Source of the DNA: Ulota crispa
Lineage: Eukaryota; Streptophyta; Bryopsida; Orthotrichales; Orthotrichaceae
NCBI GenBank assembly: GCA_963920765.1
Contig: OY987243.1
Span: 28,143,419-28,207,418 of the forward strand
DNA: 64,000 bases
Direction of reading: 5' to 3'
Shown here: positions 25,904-38,334 of the stretch, piece after piece
Layout of the letters: every line of letters begins with the position of its first letter
How positions within the stretch are numbered: the stretch's first letter is position 1
Notes under the pieces: generated by a model
The model's input: only the letters and a program-made list of their open reading frames with translations
The model's database searches: none
What the model was told of the DNA's origin: nothing
Position numbers and translations under genes: made by a program

Positions 25904-26137
25904 CCCTTAAAGGACCGAGCTACTATAATACATATTGTGTACACTGTTGTATAATTTGCATTTGCTACCAACAAAAAGTTTTAATTTGAGATCTTGATTA
26001 CCTCACTACAACATCATTGATCTATATTCTAACTTCTTTGTTGATTTCAAACATAACAAAGGTGTGGATGCACTCCAAATATAAGAAAAATATTCCATAT
26101 TGTACTGGTCGCAAAGGGCTCCTTGATTGTTCAAGGG
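25904..26137. mobile_element. Short TTAA-flanked (piggyBac-like) element, 234 bp
   Basis: TTAA (25900-25903) is followed by CCCTTAAAGGACCGAGC, and the other end reads TTCAAGGG followed by TTAA (26138-26141). The left end closely matches that of the 46175 element (CCCTTAAAGGTCCGTGC). It is too short to code and would be a deletion derivative. Confidence 0.5.
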
Positions 26138-26141
26138 TTAA

Positions 26142-27006
26142 CAAGGATCCAGTCTTAAACCGCATTTTGTCAAAATCTTAATATCTTGCTTTCATGCCTG
26201 CAAAACCTCAAGTACAACTCCATGTAATAAAAATAATATTTCATAAAATTTCATGAGGATAAAAAAATCATACAATGAATGTACATGAAGGATGAATAGA
26301 AGTTGTACAAAGATTTTCTTTTTTGCCACAATGAGTACAAAATCCCATAACAAGCACTTCTATTTTGGTACTAATGCGTACCTGTAATTCATGAAAAATT
26401 TATGTCGTTTATACCCACTCTACTTTAATTATATGAACTCGACGTCTCCGGACGAACCGGTTTTTTCCCCATAGGGGCTTTTTCATACCCACTCTACTGA
26501 TAGCCAAGAAAATATGAGAGGAGATCTCTAATGGTATTACAATCTCCAAATAATTGGCTCACCCGTGACTTACTAGTTTCTTTTTGTTTCTCTGTTTAAT
26601 CTCACTCAAGTGACAAATACCACTAAAGCTAAAAAAAAAAAGAGCCTAAAAAAGAAAAGGCAAGGGAAGACATAAATGTACTTCAGCACTTGTGGAAGAT
26701 AGGAAACCATACAAGACATGCCTGCTTCTGAGGCGGCCTGGTAAACAATAAGGAAGCCATTTTTTTAAACAAAACCATGAAAATTTAACAAATGAACTCA
26801 TCATATTTAACTAATTCAGAACTGTGTGATGTTCATAAGTATCCAATGTATTCATTAGGATGCACATTTATATTTACATACCGTACATCTTGAACACAAA
26901 TGTCAAAACCTTTTGAAAACCTATCCTCAACTAGACAGAACTAAAAAGGATTATGAGCCCCAAATGCACCGGTTTAGAACCTCAACTTTCCCAGATACCC
27001 ACCAGG
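26142..27006. other. Spacer upstream of the XPG gene
   Basis: AT-rich, no gene seen. Stop codons are frequent in all frames. Confidence 0.5.
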
Positions 27007-27147
27007 TTTCACCATCTCGGGTATATATCCGGGTTTCACCACATCGGGTATGTATCCGCGTTTCACCACATCGGGTATGTTTCCGGGTTTCACCACATCG
27101 GGCATGTATCCGGGTTTCACCACATCGGGCATGTATCCGGGTTTCAT
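27007..27147 (+). repeat. 27-bp tandem repeat, five copies plus a partial, upstream of XPG
   Basis: The unit TTTCACCACATCGGGTATGT followed by ATCCGGG repeats at 27007, 27034, 27061, 27088 and 27115, and breaks off after 27142. Copies differ by only one to three bases. Because 27 is a multiple of three, several frames stay open through it, producing spurious open frames. It is GC-richer than its surroundings and ends about 520 bases before the XPG start codon, so it may lie in the promoter or 5-prime leader. Confidence 0.85.
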
Positions 27148-27670
27148 CCGCTATGATAAACCTCCGGTTATCAGGCCAGCTAGAACGGGACTGTACCTGC
27201 AAGGGGATTTGCAGCTTGCCTTACGCTAAGCAATGCTCGGCAGGGTTTTCGTGTGCTCGTTGCCATTGATCCACTCATCTCCACTCATCTGCAGCATCTC
27301 CGTCAGAGAAGAGAAGAGAACACACTCATGGTGTAGGTGGCCATGGGCCACTCTAACTAGCTTTCTATTCTGGTCAAGAGATTGATTCTGCAGCTGCTCG
27401 GGTTGACAATCAAGCCGTGACATGGCTCCCGCCAAGTCCATGCGCTCACGTGACCTCAGTCTGAGTCCATGGCTCGCTGAAGTTTGAGTGGTGACCTTGC
27501 GGATGTAGTAACTTAACTTAGTTCAGGGATTGGCTCGTTTTGCAATTTTGCACTGTTCAGTATATTATCGTATACGCTCAAGTGTTTTTGAAGCTTAGGT
27601 CTTTGTAACGATTTTGCAATTTAGAGAGTAGTAGAATTAGGTTATAACCTGTACAAATTTTAGAGGCAGG

Positions 27671-30600
27671 ATGGGAGTTCATGGTCTGTGGGAGCTCCTC
27701 GCTCCTGTCGGGCGACGGGTGTCGGTGGAGTCGCTGGGAAGTCGAAAGCTTGCTATAGGTATGCATTCTTCAAGTGTGAAATTTGAGAGTTGTTTTCGAT
27801 GCTTGGATGTGGTAAGGTACTACCTAATTGCGACACATCAAGCATTGTTATAGTAGATTGGCCATTTTTTGAACATTCAGGATTTCAATGCACCAAAGAA
27901 TGGATTTTTTGGAAACCATGTGCAAAATTTCGTATGCTTTCGTTTTCTCTGTAGTATATGATATTGAGGTAGTGTATACCCTCAAGTTCAATTTGTGCAA
28001 AAGTTTGGACTGTCGCATTTAGGCAGGTTCGCAATCAGGCGTGGTTGCTTCGGATATGTTGGTGATGTGGTTTTGAGTGGATGTGTGAACAGATGCGAGC
28101 ATATGGATCGTCCAATTTATGAAAGCAATGCGTGATGATCGAGGAGACATGATCCGCAATGCGCACTTGTTGGGATTCTTCCGCCGGATTTGCAAGCTTC
28201 TGTTTCTGCGTGTAAAGCCCGTGTTTGTGTTCGATGGAGGCACACCGGCTTTGAAGAGGCGCACTGTTATAGCTCGCCGGAGGCAGCGTGAGCAAGCGCA
28301 GTCTCGGATTCGTAAGACTGCTGAGAAGCTGCTCTTGAATCATGTGAGCTTGGTCCTCTTCCTCCGTGAATTCTTTGCTCTGTCATGTTCTCAGGAAACT
28401 ATGGAAGGTGTATTTTGATTGTGTAGACGTCGAGCTGGCCTTGGATACCATCAAAGTCTACGGCTTATCTGTTTGAGGAGCTGTGAAGTCGTATGTTACT
28501 TACTAGGAAGGCATAGTCTTAGTTTTTGTTTCACCTTCTGTTATTTCTTTTTGAAATTGCTTCCTTGGATGGCATGGTTTCTAAAAAACTCTGCCAGTCA
28601 AGAGCTGGGAAGATATTGCTGTCGTTGAAGCCATGGGTTTAGGGTTTGTGATTTGATGGTTTACAGCATCGTTCCTTTAAAGGATGTGGAGTCCCAAATG
28701 GGACGTTTTTTTCTTCTTTGTGCACTTTTGAGTGGTATGGGGGCTTTCTTTTGTTCAAATTTTATTTAGTTTTTGACCAATGCATGCAAGGTTCTTCGCT
28801 GATCGTGGTGAAATAAATCCTGATCCTTTCTGAATTATTTTTTTGACAGTGTGATCACTTAAATTGGTCACTTTAAAACCATGTAAATTGGAATTCTGTT
28901 TTATTTCAGGTTACTGAGAAGTCCATGTGGAAATATGGTTGCTTGTTTACGGGAGGTCTTGGTGGTATTGTCTTGTTCTCAACGTTCAACTGCTGTTGAT
29001 ATCATGCGCTTGTCTTTTACAGCTACGGACTCGGAAATTGGAAGAAATTGCTGGTAAGGCCAGTCTGCAGGCAAAATTATTGGCGAAGGATAACAACAGT
29101 GGCCAGGATGTCTCCACTCTTAATAATGGGATAAATGGCACGGACGATGTCCATCCCGTGGGTGGTGCAATATCGCATGGTGATCTGTTTACGGAGGGGT
29201 CTGGAGAGGCCTTGTAAGTTGTAGTTTCATCTTGTAGTTCTGGTTGTATTCCTTTGTTTGTTTGGCTAATTTAGGCAAATAGGTTATGCCTATGATCTTA
29301 ATTACGACTGTGTGATCCGATCAATGTTTTAGGTTTGCAACAGCAGTGAAAGGGCATGAGAAGGAAGACAACGAAACCTTTGATACACAAGAGCATGAAG
29401 TGCAAGAATTGAACAATTGGAACGAGACGGAAAGTCAGCCCTTTGATGAAGAAGATGAGGAAGAGGAACTTGTTTATCTTGTGAGTATACGTCTCGTCAT
29501 TTACACTCGATATTTGAGTGTGAAAACCAACATTTTACGGTAGTTTTAAATTGGGGTGCTTCATGTTTCAATTTTCGAAGAATTTTTTTGGTCCTTCTGT
29601 CTCTGTCTGTGATTTAGATTGTATTTGTCAGTTTGTGTTGATGTAGTAAGACTTTTAGTTGGTCATATTGAATCCTTACACTTCGCGCCTTTTTAAGTTA
29701 CTGATTTTGGCGAGGATTTTTTCGATAAGTATTCGTTGTATTTACATCATCTCTAACAGTATGGGAGATCGTTTGTCTGACATTGCATTCTACAATTGCT
29801 TTCAAATTTTTCAATGAAAATGCGTGTTGTGTTAATACCCTGTCTATTGACGCAATCGGACATTGTTTGTAGCCATCAACGGAAGGCAAAATGGACCCTG
29901 CGGTTTTGGCATCTCTCCCTGCTTCAATGCAGCTGGGTCTTCTGGTCCAGGTGAGTCTATTGGACATCGACCTTTTTAGATTTCCCTCACTAGCTTATTT
30001 ACCTACACACCGCTCATTCCCTTTGTGATGGTATCCATCCGATGCTGCAGATTGTTGGTTGTAATCATCCTGAGTTTTAGGACCATCGCTACAGCTGTAT
30101 GAAACACTTCTGGTGGATTTTCTTAGATTTTCCTTTTAATCCTTGATCTCTGATGACGTGCCAAGACCTTACGTACAAATAGTAATCTGTACCTATTGTG
30201 CAGATGAGAGAGCAACTTGTGGCTGAAAATCGACATAAGTTTCAGAAGGTTGCTAAGGTTGTATATCTGTTCCTTTTCTTTGCATATTATTTACCAATTC
30301 ACATGACATCTGACACCTTTGAACTTCATTGTTGTGAGGAACTTTCAATGATTGGTGCAAAAGCTTGTAGCACGAAATAGTCTTTTTATTTTTCCGAGAT
30401 CTTCTTCTGTACACAAGGGATTGCACTTGGTTCTGGATAGTCTCTATATCTGCTAGCATGGGCAGTCTTGTGACATTACACGTGCAACCTAATTATCCAT
30501 TTTGTGGAAATGTGTGCAGGCTCCGTCTTCCTTCTCTCAACTACAAATAGAAGCCTATTTGAAGACGGTAGCATTTCGCAGAGGGATCTCCGAAGCACAG

Positions 30601-33600
30601 AAAGCGGCTGCTGTTAAGGGTATAGGAGGGGTACCGAGCACTCGCATTGCATCTGAAACTAACCGGGAGTTTGTCTTCTCCAGTTCTTATCAAGGAGACA
30701 AATCGTAAGATTTTGGACCCGTGTTGTACGCGCCAGGGGCTTTTGCGCTAATGAGTGAATGAGTTCTCTTCTTCCCATGCTTGGCTTTACCTCTACTGAG
30801 GAGCTAGTGATAGAGCACACTTCTTTTGGACATACAGAAAAGGCTGAAATCCTTTTGTTGATCTTACAAGAGAATGGAAACATCTTATGAATCACCATCT
30901 TATTGGTTGGTTCTCCAATGTGGGTCAGCTGTCGTTTTCGGTTAACAAATCGTTGCACCAATGTAAATCCTGTGTTCTTTTACTATTTAAGACTTTCTCA
31001 AGATTTTTTAGTCTCAAGTTTCAACTCATATTGAAGTCGACAGGGCGTTGACCGGAGAAGGAGAGGGTAATTCAATACCACCTGGATTGAAGCCTACCGA
31101 ACCAAAAATGCAACCTCCAGCCGATAGAACCTCAACAAACCTAGCAACCAATATCAGGTTCGTTTTTCCCAAATTCCATTTTAAGCAAGACTCTGAATTG
31201 AGATTTGTTCTTGTTTTAGTATAATTTGGCACGGACCCTCTTTCGGATTGCGGTTAACGAAGTTCAACGAAATTTGGAGTCATCTGGATTTATGAAATTG
31301 TTTAATTACAGGTCGCTGCCGCAGAATGAGGGAATGTTGAGTACAGAATTTGATGAAGCTGGGAAACTAGGTGGCACTGTTCAAACATATGTAGACGAAA
31401 AGGGGAGGACTCGTGTGAGTAGAGTTCGAGGCATGGGTGTCCGCATGACTCGAGACTTGCAGTGGAATCTCTATCTCATGAAGGATGTGGAGAATCGACA
31501 AACTCTTGGAGAATCGAAGGATGATGACGTGCCATCTTTGACGGAGAGTTTAGTCAACAACGGAGATTCAGAGTTTCAGAGGCTCATGGCCGGAGATAAA
31601 GCTTTTGGGTCCGAGTCTCTTGCTGGAGCGTCTGCTAAGCATGTCAATAGCGACGATGAGCAATTGGATAAACCAACTGAAATTAACCTATTAAATGAGG
31701 AATCAGACAACGACTTAGCTATTGATGCAGAACAGAAAATTATCGTTAATCCAGATGTAAGAACGCAGGTATCAAGCATTCAAGTCACCTTCAGCAGTAA
31801 TGACGGTGCTGAAGACGAAGACTTAGATCTGTTCAAAAACTTAGTAGGTGATGAACCTGGGCATTCGCTTGAAGAGCCCCAAGAACTGAAGCCTCCCTCT
31901 GGAGTTACTGCAGTAGCAGAAGATGATGACTGTGAATGGGAGGACGGTAATTGTCAAGACGTAAAAGAAGCTGACCTTGATTTGAAGACGACCAATGCAG
32001 TTGAAGAGCTCGATCATCGGAATGGCCCTTATAAAGAGTCAGAGAGTCGCGTTCCGACTGGAAATGATTTGTCTTTTGGAGAAGATAGTGATGCAGAGAT
32101 GGCTCTAGCAATCCAGGAGAGCTTAGCGGAGCATGATAGAGTCCAAGCTTCTCAACCTGGGACATATCCCGATTCTGAATATACAGGACCGAGTGATGAT
32201 AGTGACACAGGGGATAGTGGTGAAAGTGAGGTAGAGTGGGAGGACGGCAGCGGTGCAGTGGCAGTACCAGCGGGTGGATATACTGTCACAGGTCCCTGTT
32301 CACTTGCTGCTACAAAGGCTTTACTTTATTTCAATTCCAGTGCTTGTGTTGGTGAAAGCTTTGCACATCCGTAGGCTTCTTTCAGTACTTCTAGGATCCT
32401 TTCTAATGTTGTTTATCTGCGTTCTTTATCGCGTGACCGGTTGCATGTGTTATATTTTTGAGTTATCAATCATTGAGTTCAGATGTAAAAAAATATCATT
32501 TATGAACCAAGGCAGCATCGTTCCAGTGATATCGTTATCTTTGCCGTTTTCTGGTTTTCTTGCGTCGTGTCAATGGCTATGTTTTTACTGCTACATATAG
32601 TTTTCGAAGAGGTACAGAATGCTTCTGACTGCTTCTGAAACACGTTGCTGAAATTTTCAGGTTTGGCACTGACTCAAGAGGAGTTCGAGTTTCAAGAAGC
32701 AACGCGCCTTAGTTTGCTTGATGCTGCTTCATGGAGAGCGCCAGTCAATGCTCTTCCCCAGTTAATCATCCGGGAACCAGTTGAGGGTGGTGGAAAAGTT
32801 TTCCCTGGGGCTGTGCCCAGAGTCGGGGAGCAGGAGTCACTTGCCCATCTTCAAATGGATTCAGAAGAAGCTCGTATTGCACGGGAGCGGGCAAGGAAAG
32901 GGAAGGGTGTAGCTGGCGAGACAGCCGACTTGCCTCCTGCTGGTGGGATTAAAACGACCGTGTCTCTAGCAGAATTTGAACCAGGCTTTACTCAACCGAA
33001 AGTGAATGGGTTGAACTTAGTAGAAAGCAACGAGAAAGTTGGAAGGGAGGAGGTACAAGTGCATCCTCAAGCACTTCCTAATTTCGTTGCAAAACTGGTC
33101 ACTTCTGTTGGTGCTGCTAAGGAGTTTTCAGGTCAGGATCTACTGATAGAGGATAGAGAGAAGAAGAACGCTCCTCACTCTAATGTTATTCCGAAGGTGA
33201 ATGATGGCGATTCCGTGCTAGCTTCTAATGGCCTTGAAGATAGGGAAACTGACTCAGATCCTGTTATACAGAATCTAAAGTCATCAACAAACGGGATAGA
33301 GGAGAATGCAAACTCGAATTTGAAATCTGAAACTGAAGTTTCTCAATCCCCGGGAGTAGAAAAACCTGTAACACTAGAAGGCAGTGCTGGGTCGAATGTA
33401 GTTGTGAATCCAAGCTTTGTCAAACCAACTTCAGATGGTAGCTTGGCAATGGAAGATATGCTAAAAGAGGCTGAAGAGATGGATTTGGTGAAGGAGCGTG
33501 CAGACATGCTGGATCACGAGGCTGCGATACTGGCCGAGCGTGAGGCACTTGCAAAAGATGAAGCCGAATTGCAAGCTGCACTCGAGAAGGAACAAGAAGA

Positions 33601-36600
33601 GCTACTCGCAGGAATTGAGAAAGAACGTGAAGTCCTCTTCCAAGAAGAAGCTGAGCTTCGTGAAATGCAGAAGAAAAATGAACGAAATGCAGATTCTGTC
33701 ACTTCTGAGATGTTTGCAGAATGCCAGGTGAATAGCAACCATTAAAATTTCCTGTTGGGTCCCTCTTTGAGATGAGTTACCAAATCCATTAGTCTGGGAT
33801 TAGTGCTTTGATTAATTTTGGGACAATCCTGTTGTGTGGGATGAGATTTCTTAGGCATTGGCTCTCTATTTTTCAGCTGTAAAAAATATGATGTGATCTG
33901 TGTGCTTTTGCAGGAGCTCTTGCAAATGTTTGGGATTCCTTACGTCATTGCTCCTATGGAAGCAGAAGCGCAGTGTGCATTCCTGGATGCAGAGAAGTTA
34001 GTGGATGGTGTTGTAACAGATGATGTTGATGTCTTCCTATTTGGAGGCCGCAATGTTTACAAGAACATCTTTGACGACAGGAAATATGTGGAAACGTACT
34101 ACATGAAGGTATAAATGAAGTCTTTCAGAGAAATTTTACGGATTTCATTGCTTCCATTGTTGAGGATTGCTATTCCCTTGCTGGATTTTCCCGAAATTGT
34201 GTGGTCCGTTGAGGTCGAATCATTTTCAAACTATGCATAATACGGTGGCAGGATGTTGAGACCGACTTGGGACTGACTCGAGAGAAGCTTATTCACATGG
34301 CTCTATTACTGGGCAGTGACTATACTGAAGGCATCAGGTGGAGTTCTTAGTAAATCGTATTGCTGATTGATATTCAAAGAGGGCTTTGTTTACATGGTTC
34401 ATGGGACTTGTATGTTTATCTTCTGCACTCGCGTGCAACAGCATGTAGTACCAGTAGGTTTGGTTTCGTGTTCAAATTTATATAGAATTACCAGATTTTT
34501 GTGCACAATTAGTATTTGGATGTACTTCTAAGTTCTTAGGCACCAGAGTTGGGATCCTGAATAATAAGAGACTTGAATTACGCCATAAATATGGGATTAA
34601 TAGAACTACGAACTGGCTTTGCGATCTTCAAACAAGTTTGGTGTTTTGAATGTTTTCCTCTAACAAACTCCCAAGCACGACCTTAATGTGCGTGTGTTGA
34701 TTTCCAACATCTTTCTGTATTGTTGGCAGTGGCATTGGCATAGTGAACGCCATAGAGGTGGTTAATGCATTTGACAAAGAAGGAGGGCTTAAAAGATTCA
34801 AAGACATGGTGGAGGCTGTGGATTTGTCACTTCTTGGACTTGAAGGGAGGGGATCCAAAAGAAAGGGTTCACAAGGCAAAGCAAAGGGCAATAAGGGAGG
34901 AACTGGTGATATAGTTGAAAAGGATGCAGACACTAATGAAGCTACAGAATTAGCTGGCAATGGAGATTTTCCGGGTGATTCTGAAAGTTCTCTTCGCCAG
35001 ATTGCCTTCATGGAGAATCATGTAAGTTGAGATACTTCAGCGGCTCTTTTGATTTAGCTAATAATCGTGGTGTTTTTGAGTAGTCTTCGGTACCTGCTTC
35101 GTTTTTCTACGTTTGTTCTGGCCATTAATGAGATAATTTTAAGTGATCTGGTGTTGATCATTTAACCTACAAGTGCATCATGGACGGTATGTGATTGATA
35201 TATTGTTGATTTTGTAGAGGGCTGTGAGCAAGAACTGGAAAATCCCAGACTCGTTTCCAAGCGAGTTAGTTGTGGCTGAATATAATGGTCCACGAGTAGA
35301 CAAGTCAAAACAATCCTTCTCATGGGGTCGACCAGACCTGGAGGCTCTCCGAATGTAACTTCCAGCTTCCTATTTTTTTCGAAATCTTTGTTGGAATCTT
35401 TTCGTATTTAGAATCATCAAAATATTTTAGTAATCATGTATTTTTTTGAAGTATTTATGTTTTGGTCACCTTGAAAAGAATCCATTTTGTGGCATAAACA
35501 ACTTGAGCCTGTTGTTGCAGATTTTGTTACGAGCGGTTTTCATGGCCCAAAGAAAAAGCAGATGAGTTGTTACTATCTGTTTTGAAGGAATATGATCGTC
35601 ATGAGGTATGTTTTGTGAAACCTTTTGCATCTGGTGCTTGTTAGCTGAATTCCTCAAGGATATGAAGTGAAGTAAACGTTCATCCTTGCAGTTATTTACC
35701 AAATTCGAGGCTACTTGTCATTGTGTATATATATTTGCGTCTGGTATTAATTTCCAATGTACCACTGCCCTCAAATTTTCCAGACACAACTTCGTATGGA
35801 TGCGTTTTACTCCTTCAATCAAAGATTTGCAAAGGTCAGGAGTGCTCGTATTCAGAAAGCCCTTCGGGGAACCACAGGTCGATTAGCGAACGAGATGGTG
35901 GACATCCTCTCGCAAGAGGGGGATCCGCCGGCGAAGAAACAGAAGCAGAAAAAGCCCATCGGCAAGAAATTGGCTGAAAAGATAGAAACACAGGTTCCGG
36001 AGGAAGAAGCAGACTTGAATATCGTGGATGTTACAGGTTCTGAAGATCTTGTTCCTAATCTAGGAAACGGAAGAGGAAAAAGGAAAAATACGAAAGGGAC
36101 GCTTCAAGGGAGGGGACAAGGACGGGGAAGAGGAAGAGGAAGAGGTAGAGCGCGAGGAGGTAGAAGTCTTGGTGTTATTAAAGAAGACGACGGCAGTAGT
36201 GCTCATTCCAGTGAGAGTGACGATGAGAACGTAGCAATGGAAACAGAGAATGAACCTGGTGTATTGAAAAGGAAATCGGATGATCAGCTTTTGCCGCCTA
36301 GGAGGGTAAATTCCACTTCATCGTGAAAGAAACTCTGTGTTGGTGCATTAAAGTAGGGGGCCATCTCTATTTTCCTGATTAAAATAACGTAGTCCTCAAA
36401 AGTCAGTCAAATTCCGTGGGGAGAGGAAGGCTTCTGTGAAATGTTAGGGTGAATCTAATAAATACTGTCGTGAATAGATGTTAGCAAGCACTGTTTCTGG
36501 GATCAATCACGAACGAGTGTTGAATTTGAGGATATCTCTAATGTCCTGTTTTGTTTTGGTGCAGTCTAGCAGAGCTCGCAAGAATGAAGCCAATTACCAA

Positions 36601-37206
36601 GATCTTGCAGGCTCTGACGACGGAGGAGATAAATCTGACAGTGACCATGATGTCGCTGTAAGGAACGAGTCATCCAATCCACCACAGATGACAAGCAGAG
36701 AAAGAGACCAACTTGAGATAAATCTTGATGATCACATGGCTGGAGGATCTCAGCTCAATGATGAGGACGTTGACCATCGAACGACGGAGGAAGGAGTCCA
36801 TGTGGCAGTTGATTCAGGGAAGTCTACAGAACTGCCGAAACCATATCTTTTCTCTGGCGGAGGGTTTTGCGTTCCTGACGAAGAAGACGAAATCTCAGGT
36901 CTTCACGTCTCTGACAGTGTTCAGTCTGACTCACATGGTGGTCTGAATGAGGGCAATCCTAACGGTGTTGGTGCTTACCAGTGCAACACTGTTGAACCAG
37001 TTACTAGTCCACCCAGTTTACAAACGGAAAACCTGGAAAAAGATTCTCAAACAGCAGAGACCCAATCAACAGCGGGTTTAAAGATTGCTGATCTGCTGGC
37101 TGCTGAAGGGGATGATGTCAAGGGTGCACAAGAGGATGCCAGTGCGGGTATGGGATTACGAGCAATGCCTTTCCTTCGCAGAAAGCGGCCTTCCAAACAG
37201 CCTTGA
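27671..37206 (+). CDS. UVH3: DNA repair endonuclease XPG/UVH3 (Rad2 family)
   Basis: Structure-specific nuclease that makes the 3-prime incision in nucleotide-excision repair in the nucleus. Exons joined by frame and splice signals: 27671-27758, 28093-28343, 29023-29213, 29333-29480, 29873-29950, 30204-30257, 30520-30704, 31044-31157, 31312-32252 (donor uncertain; 32273 and 32291 keep the same phase), 32661-33727, 33914-34108, 34252-34337, 34730-35021, 35218-35354, 35521-35605, 35784-36305, 36565-37206. The product is about 1,690 residues, somewhat longer than Arabidopsis UVH3 (about 1,480). It begins [12 protein letters not shown]. The N-nuclease domain (1-112) has the metal-binding Asp30 and Asp77 (VFVFDGG) at the same positions as human XPG. 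A long acidic spacer carries [15 protein letters not shown] and a ubiquitin-interacting-like motif ([16 protein letters not shown]). The I-nuclease domain ([30 protein letters not shown]) and helix-hairpin-helix ([20 protein letters not shown]) follow. [11 protein letters not shown] matches the PCNA-binding position of human XPG. An Arg-Gly run (near 36110-36160) and a basic tail close it. Looks intact. Confidence 0.95.
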
Positions 37207-38022
37207 ACGGTATCAGCATTCGGTAGTTCTTAATTCTTGTTCAAGTGGTAATGCAATTACCGTATGTCGGTTCTGCATGTTATAGTGAGTTGCACCACGT
37301 CCATGCTGCCCGCATCTCTACTGTTGCTTATAATTATGTAGCTGTTCAGTCATATAGAGAACTTGACCTTTGTGGATGAAATGGCGATCTTCCTAAGCAA
37401 AGGCAGGATGGACGTAGGTATAGGATTCTGTGACCTTGCTGATGGACAGCGTAAGTACTAATTTAAACCGAAAGCAACCTCGTATAATTTTGATGAGATA
37501 CTGAAATTAGAACCTGTAGTTATCATATTAGTTTAACCTCAGTTTCAATCAGGGCATGGCGTGTACTTTTTTCACATTATTTGGGTGGTTGTTTTACCTA
37601 TTAGGGTGCAGTTTAACGCAACTAGTGTCGTGGCTGAGCTTATTAGCGGATTTTTTATTTTGAGCTTTCTTGTGTTAGTACTGATTGGAAAATTTCAATG
37701 AGGTAACTCTATGGTCACCAGGATCCTGCAAGATTCACTTACGGTAAGGTAACTTGCAGATCTGCTTCGTGTGTGTTAAATGGTATGGGAATTAAATTTT
37801 CTTACGATTAGATTTGTTATGCGCTTACTAATCAGCAATGTCTGTAGGTAGAACAGGCTAAGGTCGCTTGGTGTATTCTTCAATCTTATACTCTAACACG
37901 CATGACTCTATATTAATGCGTGGATTCCATATATAAGCTGTAAGTAAATTATTCATATGTAATAAGATGAAGATATTCAAAATGATTCTATTACAAAGCA
38001 ATATAGTACGCAATGATGACTA

Positions 38023-38334
38023 AGGTAGGAACACCCATAAGCGTTAGTGTCCCCATAACCGTCACCTTTGAAATCTTGGAAATTGTGGAAATGAATAGAT
38101 GTAATTACAAAGATGTACAACATGTGAACATGAAACCTTAGTGTTGGTTATGGGTACAATGGCAATTTGCTCTTTAAAAATTCACAACTTATTCTCACAA
38201 TATCCAAATAATACATTCAAATGTGCAAACCCATTATTTTTCTGTTGCTAACAGGATCCTATTATTTGCTAGCTATTTATTAATACTCATCATGTTCAAA
38301 ACCCTTAAACTAACGCTTATGGGTGCTCCTACCT
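38023..38334 (+). mobile_element. TA-flanked MITE, family AGGTAGGAGCACCC, copy 1
   Basis: The ends are AGGTAGGAACACCCATAAGC and the inverse GCTTATGGGTGCTCCTACCT, flanked by TA on each side (38021-38022 and 38335-38336). Length is 312 bp with no coding capacity. Two further copies (44714-45017 and 52035-52355) share the interior, including TGAATAGATGTAAT and GTTGTACAT-type blocks. The TA duplication suggests a Tc1/mariner (Stowaway-like) origin. Confidence 0.85.

Noticed and set aside
25349-25989. Two open frames near TTAA-type ends, considered as piggyBac transposase remains
   Set aside because: I could not recognise DDE motifs or the Cys-rich C-terminus of that family.
27007-27147. Regular repeat resembling a CRISPR array
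   Set aside because: The units are directly adjacent with no unique spacers, in a eukaryotic setting; it is a minisatellite.
31226-31311. Open frame running upstream into the XPG exon 9 coding block
   Set aside because: It starts at a non-ATG codon inside an intron; TTACAG at 31306-31311 is a good acceptor that restores the phase from exon 8.
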